DNA of 13,744 nucleotides from Acanthamoeba sp. SK_2022b. Lineage: Eukaryota > Discosea > Longamoebia > Acanthamoebidae. The position numbers and the translations under genes were made by a program. The stretch lies in the NCBI GenBank assembly GCA_027943245.1, contig JANDJZ010001037.1:1-13744 (forward strand), written 5' to 3'. Position 1 is the stretch's first letter, and each line of letters begins with the position of its first letter. Positions 8,986 to 13,744 of this stretch are shown in pieces. Below the pieces are notes generated by a model that did no database searches, had not been told where the DNA came from, and worked only from the letters and a program-made list of their open reading frames with translations.

Positions 8986-9165
8986 TGGTGGTGTGGTATT
9001 GTGATGGTGGTGTTGTGATGATGTTGTGGTGGTGTTGTGATGGTGTGGTGATGGTGTTGTGGTGGTGTTGTGGTGGTGTGGTGGTGTGATGGTGGTGTGG
9101 TATTGTGATGGTGGTGTTGTGATGATGTTGTGGTGGTGTTGTGATGGTGTGGTGATGGTGTTGTG
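8986..9165. repeat. 104-bp higher-order repeat, two partial copies
   Basis: Positions 8986-9061 (76 bp) equal 9090-9165 exactly. Both include the rare GGTATTGTGATGG marker and GATGATGTTG. The remaining part of the 104-bp period differs by insertions of GTGG words. Confidence 0.88.
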
Positions 9166-9276
9166 ATGGTGTTGTGATGGTGTGGTGGTGGTGGTGTGAT
9201 GGTGGTGTTGTGGTGGTGTGCTGGTGGTGTGCTGGTGTTGTGGTGGTGTTGTGGTGGTGTGGTGGTGTGATGGTGG

Positions 9277-9419
9277 TGTGGTGGTGTGGTGGTGTGATGG
9301 TGGTGTGGTGGTGGTGGTGTGGTGGTGTGGTATTGTGATGGTGTTGTGGTGGTGTTGTGGTGGTGTGGTGGTGTGATGGTGGTGTGGTGGTGGTGGTGTG
9401 GTGGTGTGGTATTGTGATG
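9277..9419. repeat. 79-bp higher-order repeat, two copies
   Basis: Positions 9277-9340 (64 bp) equal 9356-9419 exactly, again ending in the GGTATTGTGATG marker found in the neighbouring 104-bp repeat. The shared marker at four sites (8997, 9101, 9331, 9410) shows that one ancestral segment was copied with changing spacing, as expected from unequal exchange. Confidence 0.88.
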
Positions 9420-9936
9420 ATGTTGTGGTGTTGTGATGATGTTGTGGTGGTGTTGTGATGGTGATGTGATGGTGTTGTGATGGTGTTGTGATGGTGTTGT
9501 GGTGGTGTTGGTGGTGTTGTGGTGTGGTGGTGTTGTGGTGGTGTGGTGGTGTTGATGGTGTGTTGTGGTGGTGTGATGGTGTTGTGGTGGTGTGGTGGTG
9601 TTGATGTGGTGTTGTGGTGGTGTGATGGTGTGGTGATGGTGATGGTGTGGTGTTGTGATGGTGTTGTTATTTTGTGGTGATGGTGTTTTTATGGTGTTGT
9701 GGTGTTTGGTGTGGTGGTGTTGTGGTGTTGTGGTGTCGTGGTGGTGTGGTGGTGGTGTTGTGGTGTCGTGGTGGTGTGATGGTGTTGTGGTGGTGTGGTG
9801 GTGTGGTGGTGTGGTGGTGTTGATGGTGTGTTGTGGTGGTGTGATGGTGTTGTGGTGTTGTGGTGGTGTGGTTGTGGTGTTGTGGTGGTGTGGTGGTGGT
9901 GTTGTGGTGGTGTTGTGATGGTGGGATGGTGTTTTG

Positions 9937-10110
9937 ATGGTGTTGTGGTGATGGTGTGGTGATGTGATGGTGGTGTGATGGTGATGTGATGGTGTGGTGA
10001 TGGTGTGATGGTGATGGTGTTGTGATGATGGTGTTGTGATGGTGTTGTGATGGTGTTGTGGTGATGGTGTGGTGATGTGATGGTGGTGTGATGGTGATGT
10101 GATGGTGTTG
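9937..10110. repeat. 113-bp higher-order repeat, two copies
   Basis: A segment containing GATGTGATGGTGGTGTGATG begins at 9961 and again at 10074, with matching flanks on both sides. The same word recurs at 10759 and 10894 in a separate 135-bp repeat, so these are members of one dispersed subfamily. Confidence 0.75.
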
Positions 10111-10291
10111 TGATGGTGTGATGGTGGTGTTGTAATGGTGGTGTGATGGTGTTGTGATGGTGTGGTGATGGTGTTGTGATGGTGTTGTGATGTTGTGATG
10201 GTGTGGTGGTGTGATGGTGTGGTGATGGTGTTGTGGTGGTGTGGTGATGGTGGTGTGATGGTGTGGTGATGGTGTGGTGATGGTGTTGTGG

Positions 10292-10490
10292 TGGTGTGGT
10301 GAGGGTGTTGTGGTGGTGTTGTAATGGTGTTGTAATGGTGTATGGTGTTGTGATGGTTTGGTGGTGTGGTGGTGTGGTGATGGTGGTGTGATGGTTTGGT
10401 GATGGTGTGGTGATGGTGTTGTGGTGGTGTTGTAATGGTGTTGTAATGGTGTTGTGTTGTGATGGTTTGGTGGTGTGGTGGTGTGGTGTG
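10292..10490. repeat. About 110-bp higher-order repeat, two copies
   Basis: Positions 10292-10341 match 10403-10452 with one mismatch. Both carry the rare doublet GTTGTAATGG. After a 2-bp length difference the match resumes through GTGATGGTTTGGTGG (from about 10346 and 10455). TAATGG is nearly absent elsewhere in the arm, so it marks the duplicated segment. Confidence 0.8.
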
Positions 10491-10720
10491 GTGTGGTGGT
10501 GTGGTGATGGTGTTGTGATGGTGTGGTGATGGTGTGGTGATGGTGCTGCGATGGTGTGGTGATGGTGTTGTGATGGTGTGATGGTGATGGTGTTGTGGTG
10601 ATGGTGTGGTGTGGTGATGGTGTTGTGATGGTGTTGTGATGGTGGTGGTGTTGTGATGGTGTGGTGATGGTGTTGTGATGGTGTGGTGATGTGATGGTGT
10701 TGTGATGGTGTGGTGTGATG

Positions 10721-10933
10721 GTGATGGTGTTGTGATGGTGTTGTGGCGATGGTGTGGTGATGTGATGGTGGTGTGATGGTGATGGTGGTGTGATGGTGAT
10801 GTGATGGTGTTGTGATGGTGTGATGGTGATGGTGGTGTGATGGTGTGATGGTGATGTGATGGTGTTGTGATGGTGTTGTGGCAATGGTGTGGTGATGTGA
10901 TGGTGGTGTGATGGTGATGGTGGTGTGATGGTG
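10721..10933. repeat. 135-bp higher-order repeat, two copies
   Basis: Positions 10721-10798 equal 10856-10933 apart from one base: GGCGATGG (G at 10748) against GGCAATGG (A at 10883). The change is CpG to CpA, the classic product of methyl-cytosine deamination on the opposite strand, and it happened after the duplication. Confidence 0.88.
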
Positions 10934-11601
10934 TGATGGTGATGTGATGGTGTTGTGATGGTGTGATGGTGATGGTGTGATGGTGATGGTGTTGTGATGG
11001 TGTTGTGGTGATGGTGTGGTGATGGTGATGGTGGTGTGATGGTGATGTGATGGTGTTGTGATGGTGTTGTGGTGATGGTGTGGTGGTGGTGATGGTGTTG
11101 TGATGGTGATGTGATGGTGTGGGGATGGGATGGTGTTGTGTGGTGATGTGATGGTGGTGTGGTGATGTGATGGTGATGGTGATGGTGTTGTGATGGTGTT
11201 GTGATGGTGTGATGGTGATGGTGATGGTGTTGTGATGGTGATGTGATGGTGTTGTGATGGTGATGTGATGTGATGTGATGGTGATGGTGATGGTGATGGT
11301 GACGGTGACGGTGATGGTGTTGTGATGTGATGGTGATGGTGATGTGGTGTGATGTGATGGTGATGGTGGTGTGATGGTGTTGTGATGGTGATGTGATGGT
11401 GATGGTGATGGTGTGGTGATGGTGTTGTGGTGATGGTGTTGTGATGGTGGTGTGGTGATGGTGTAGTGCTGGTGTGGTCTAGTGATGGTGTTGTGATGGT
11501 GTGGTGATGGTGTGGTGATGGTGTTGTGATGGTGATGGTGTTGTGATGGATGTGATGGTGTGGTGATGGTGTTATGGTGATGGTGTTGTGATGGTGTTGT
11601 G

Positions 11602-11875
11602 ATGGTGATGGTGATGGTGATGGTGTGGTGATGTGATGGTGATGTGATGTGATGTGATGGTGTTGTGATGGTGTGATGGTGATGTGATGGTGTGATGGTG
11701 TTGTGATGGTGTTGTGATGGTGATGTGATGGTGTGATGGTGTTGTGATGGTGATGTGATGGTGTGATGGTGTTGTGATGGTGTTGTGATGGTGTTGTGAT
11801 GGTGTTGTGATGATGTTGTGATGGTGATGGTGATGGTGATGGTGTGGTGATGTGATGGTGATGTGATGTGATGGT
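11602..11875. repeat. About 219-bp higher-order repeat, two copies
   Basis: A segment of about 50 bp with three successive GATGGT words, then GTGTGGTGATGTGATGG and GATGTGATGTGATG, starts at 11602 and recurs at 11821. The first copy has an extra 5-bp TGATG unit at its end, a simple slippage difference. The region between is regular GATGGTGTTGTG array. Confidence 0.7.
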
Positions 11876-12500
11876 GTTGTGATGGTGTGATGGTGTTGTG
11901 ATGGTGTTGTGATGGTGTGATGGTGATGTGATGGTGTGATGGTGTTGTGATGGTGATGTGATGGTGTTGTGTTGGTGTGATGGTGATGGTGTTGTGATGG
12001 TGTTGTGATGGTGTTGTGATGGTGTGGTGATGGTGTTGTGATGGTGATGGTGTTGTGATGGTGATGGTGTTGTGATGGTGTTGTGTGGTGATGTGTGGTG
12101 ATGTGATGGTGTTGTGATGGTGATGGTGATGGTGTGGTGATGTGATGGTGGTGTGATGGTGATGTGATGGTGTGGTGTGATGGTGATGGTGTTGTGATGG
12201 TGATGTGATGGTGTTGTGATGGTGTTGTGTGGTGTTGTGATGGTGTTGTGATGGTGTTGTGATGGTGTTGTGTGGTGATGGTGATGGTGTGGTGTTGTGA
12301 TGGTGATGGTGTGATGGTGTTGTGATGGTGATGTGATGGTGATGGTGATGGTGTGGTGATGGTGTGGTGATGGTGTTGTGGTGGTGTTGTGGTGATGGTG
12401 TGGTGATGGTGTTGTGGTGGTGGTGGTGATGGTGTTGTGGTGATGGTGTTGTGGTGGTGGTGGTGGTGATGGTGTTGTGGTGGTGGTGGTGGTGATGGTG

Positions 12501-12678
12501 TGGTGGTTGATGTGATGGTGTTGTGATGATGTTGTGGTGATGTGGTGATGATGCTGTGGTGATGGAGTTGTGATGTTGTGGTGATAGTGTGGTGGTTGAT
12601 GTGATGGTGTTGTGGTGATGGTGTTGTGATGATGTTGTGGTGATGTGGTGATGATGTTGTGGTGATGGAGTTGTGATG
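12501..12678. repeat. About 89-103-bp duplicated segment with GGTTGATG marker
   Basis: TGGTGGTTGATGTGATGG occurs at 12501 and 12590. A following segment (ATGATGTTGTGGTGATG ... GATGGAGTTGTGATG) starts at about 12527 and again at about 12630. The second copy contains roughly 14 extra bases (one more GTGATGGTGTTGTG-type word) and T where the first has C (ATGCTGTG against ATGTTGTG). The two markers GGTTGATG and GGAGTTG are rare elsewhere in the arm. Confidence 0.8.
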
Positions 12679-12865
12679 GTGGTGATGGTGTGGTGATGGG
12701 GTGGTGGTGTTGTGGTGTTGTGGTGATGGTGTTGTGGTGGTGATGTGTTGTGATGGTGGTGGTGATGGTGTGATGGTGGTGGTGATGGTGGTGGTGTTGT
12801 GGTGATGGTGTGGTGATGGGGTGGTGGTGTTGTGGTGTTGTGGTGATGGTGTTGTGGTGGTGATG
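12679..12865. repeat. 120-bp higher-order repeat, two copies
   Basis: Positions 12679-12745 (67 bp) equal 12799-12865 exactly and contain the marker GTGATGGGGTGGTGG. The rest of the 120-bp period differs slightly (TGATGTGTTGTG against TGATGGTGGTTGTG). Confidence 0.88.
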
Positions 12866-13080
12866 GTGGTTGTGATGGTGTGATGGTGGTGGTGATGGTG
12901 GTGGTGTTGTGGTGATGATGGTGTGGTGATGGTGATGGTGATGGTGTTGGTGGTGTGATGGTGTGATGGTGTGGTGATGGTGATGTGATGGTGTGGTGAT
13001 GGTGATGTGATGGTTATGTGATGGTGTGGTGATGGTCATGGTATGGTGTGGTGATGGTGGTGATGGTGGTGATGTAGTTG

Positions 13081-13136
13081 TGTTGTGGTGATGTTGTGGT
13101 AAGGTTGGTGTAGGGTTACAGAGGTGTTAGATCTGT
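13081..13136. other. Transition from G/T array to 11-bp array
   Basis: This is a short mixed stretch. The regular GTGATG words end near 13080, and AGGGTTACAG at about 13112 is the first recognisable piece of the 11-bp family. It contains GTTAGATCTGTG, which is not repeated elsewhere in the window. I see no target duplication or other sign of a mobile boundary. Confidence 0.5.
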
Positions 13137-13432
13137 GTTACATAGGAGTTGCATAGGAGTTACATGGTTGTCACATAGGGGCTTATATTGGAAAACATAC
13201 GGGTTACATAGAGGTTGCATAGGGGTTGCATAGGAGTTGCATAGGGGTTACATAGGGGTTACATAGGGGTTACATAGGGGTTACATAGGGGTTACATAGG
13301 ATTTTAAAGTTGTTGTTTAAGCTTACACAGGGGTTTCATTATGAGTTACATATGTGTTACATAGGAGTTACACAGGGGTTGCATAGGGGTTACATAGCAG
13401 TTTCAAAGTTGTTGTTTAAGCTTACATAGGGG
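13137..13432. repeat. 11-bp satellite array (GTTACATAGGG type)
   Basis: Successive 11-mers begin at 13137 and 13148 and are cleanest at about 13201-13300, where GTTACATAGGG is repeated with variants GTTGCATAGGG and GTTACATAGGA. There is a degenerate stretch at 13159-13200 that includes TTATATTGGAAAACATAC. The + strand is A/T/G-rich with C only in the CAT or GCAT position. The composition is unlike the G/T arm, so this is a different repeat family. The unit resembles no telomere repeat I know. No gene is seen. Confidence 0.9.
13306..13426. repeat. 99-bp higher-order repeat within the 11-bp array
   Basis: A 22-base word at 13306-13327, starting AAAGTTGTTG and ending AAGCTTACA, recurs exactly at 13405-13426. 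The spacing is 99 bases, or nine 11-mers, and the marker is two 11-mers long, so it stays in register with the basic unit. This is the expected architecture when variant units are amplified as blocks. Confidence 0.88.
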
Positions 13433-13744
13433 GTGTTGTGGTGTGCTGTGGGTCATGTAGGGGGTCATGTAGGGGATGTTGTAGGGGGTAATGTAGGGGG
13501 TGTTGTGGGCATGTTGTAGGTGGTCATGTAGGGGGTGTTGTGGGGCATGTAGGGGATGTTGTAGGGGGTAATGTAGGGGGTGTTGGGGGTCATGTAGGGG
13601 GTGTTGTGGGCATGTTGTGGGTCATGTAGGGCATGTTGTCATGTTGTAGGCATGTTGTGGGTCATGTTGTAGGTTGTGTAGGGCATGTTGTGGGTCATGT
13701 TGTAGGTCATGTAGGGCATGTTGTTGGCATGTTGTAGGTCATGT
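13433..13744. repeat. CATGTAGGG / TGTTGTGGG array, running off the window end
   Basis: About 312 bp is made of alternating CATGTAGGGG, TGTTGTGGG, CATGTTGTAGG and GGTCATGT words of roughly 10-11 bp. Positions 13466-13505 (40 bp) equal 13546-13585 exactly, giving an 80-bp higher-order repeat. Toward the end, G runs shorten and CATGTTGT words dominate. It continues to the last base, so its true length is unknown. No gene is seen. Confidence 0.88.

Larger units (their letters stand above)
6609..13080. repeat. G/T-type degenerate simple-repeat array (inverted relative to the A/C arm)
   Basis: For about 6.5 kb the + strand is nearly pure G and T with A mostly as ATG; C is rare. The dominant 12-mer in much of it is GATGGTGTTGTG, the reverse complement of CACAACACCATC. 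Sub-blocks differ: about 7390-7840 and 8785-9000 are GTGG-rich with little A, about 9920-12360 is GATG-rich and very regular, and about 12420-12910 is rich in GGTGGTGG. Many nested higher-order repeats are listed separately. An uninterrupted minus-strand frame covers 9689-13039 but has only a handful of residue types and shifts phase among repeats, as expected by chance. No gene is seen. Confidence 0.92.

Noticed and set aside
9667..10884. Second long minus-strand frame (about 400 codons) overlapping the one above
   Set aside because: The same repeat read in another phase. Two long frames of the same composition overlapping on one strand is the signature of low-complexity DNA rather than of genes.
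9689..13039. Minus-strand open frame of over 1,100 codons as a His/Thr/Pro-rich protein gene
   Set aside because: It is the direct translation of the A/C/CAT repeat. Only about seven residue types occur, no domain, signal peptide or hydrophobic segment is visible, and nested repeats with periods not divisible by 3 (65, 79, 110, 113) shift the phase. The absence of stops follows from the base composition.
13137..13432. Telomeric repeat
   Set aside because: The unit is an 11-mer of GTTACATAGGG type. It contains GGG but not tandem TTAGG, TTAGGG or TTTAGGG, and it is internal and degenerate.
1..13744. tRNA, rRNA or other structured RNA genes
   Set aside because: No tRNA-like T-loop and anticodon-stem arrangement and no rRNA-like conserved blocks are seen. 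Both arms use a two-letter alphabet that cannot make such folds, and the 226-bp element does not match an RNA gene I recognise.

Overview
This window contains no gene that I can support. It is almost entirely eukaryotic tandem repeat DNA, of the kind found in heterochromatin, pericentromeric or subtelomeric blocks and in expanded simple-repeat genomes. The sequence does not identify the organism. Two short LTR-like insertions with TG...CA ends and 5-bp target duplications point to a eukaryote. Copia-type LTRs and very large simple-repeat arrays would suit an invertebrate such as a crustacean, but that is a weak guess.

Layout: positions 1-62 form a long hairpin at the window edge. Positions 35-201 are G/T-rich on the + strand. 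From 202 to 6608 the + strand is nearly pure A/C with T mostly as CAT, built from CAC, CAA and CAT words. At about 6608 the polarity flips, and from 6609 to about 13080 the + strand is nearly pure G/T with A mostly as ATG, which is the reverse complement of the same vocabulary. The two arms, about 6.4 and 6.5 kb, meet head to head and are inverted in composition, but they are not exact reverse complements of each other. Several minisatellites and higher-order repeats (19, 28, 36, 45, 65, about 79, 104, about 110, 113, 120, 135 and about 219 bp) lie inside the arms. From about 13107 the sequence changes to an 11-bp array (GTTACATAGGG type) carrying a 99-bp higher-order repeat. From about 13433 it becomes a CATGTAGGG/TGTTGTGGG array, which runs off the window end.

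The only complex sequence is one 226-bp element present twice in the same orientation, at 3769-3994 and 6085-6310. The copies differ at only two positions. Each starts TGTTGT, ends ACAACA and is flanked by its own matching 5-mer (CACAC and ACCAC). I read them as two independent, recent solo LTRs (or a small non-autonomous element) inserted into the satellite. They contain several stem-loops and a 16-bp perfect palindrome.

All long open frames here, including one of more than 1,100 codons on the minus strand (9689-13039), are made of His, Thr, Pro, Ser, Asn, Gln and Ile, or of Val, Trp, Cys, Gly and Leu on the other strand. They follow from a two-letter alphabet that rarely makes stop codons, and I do not annotate them as genes.
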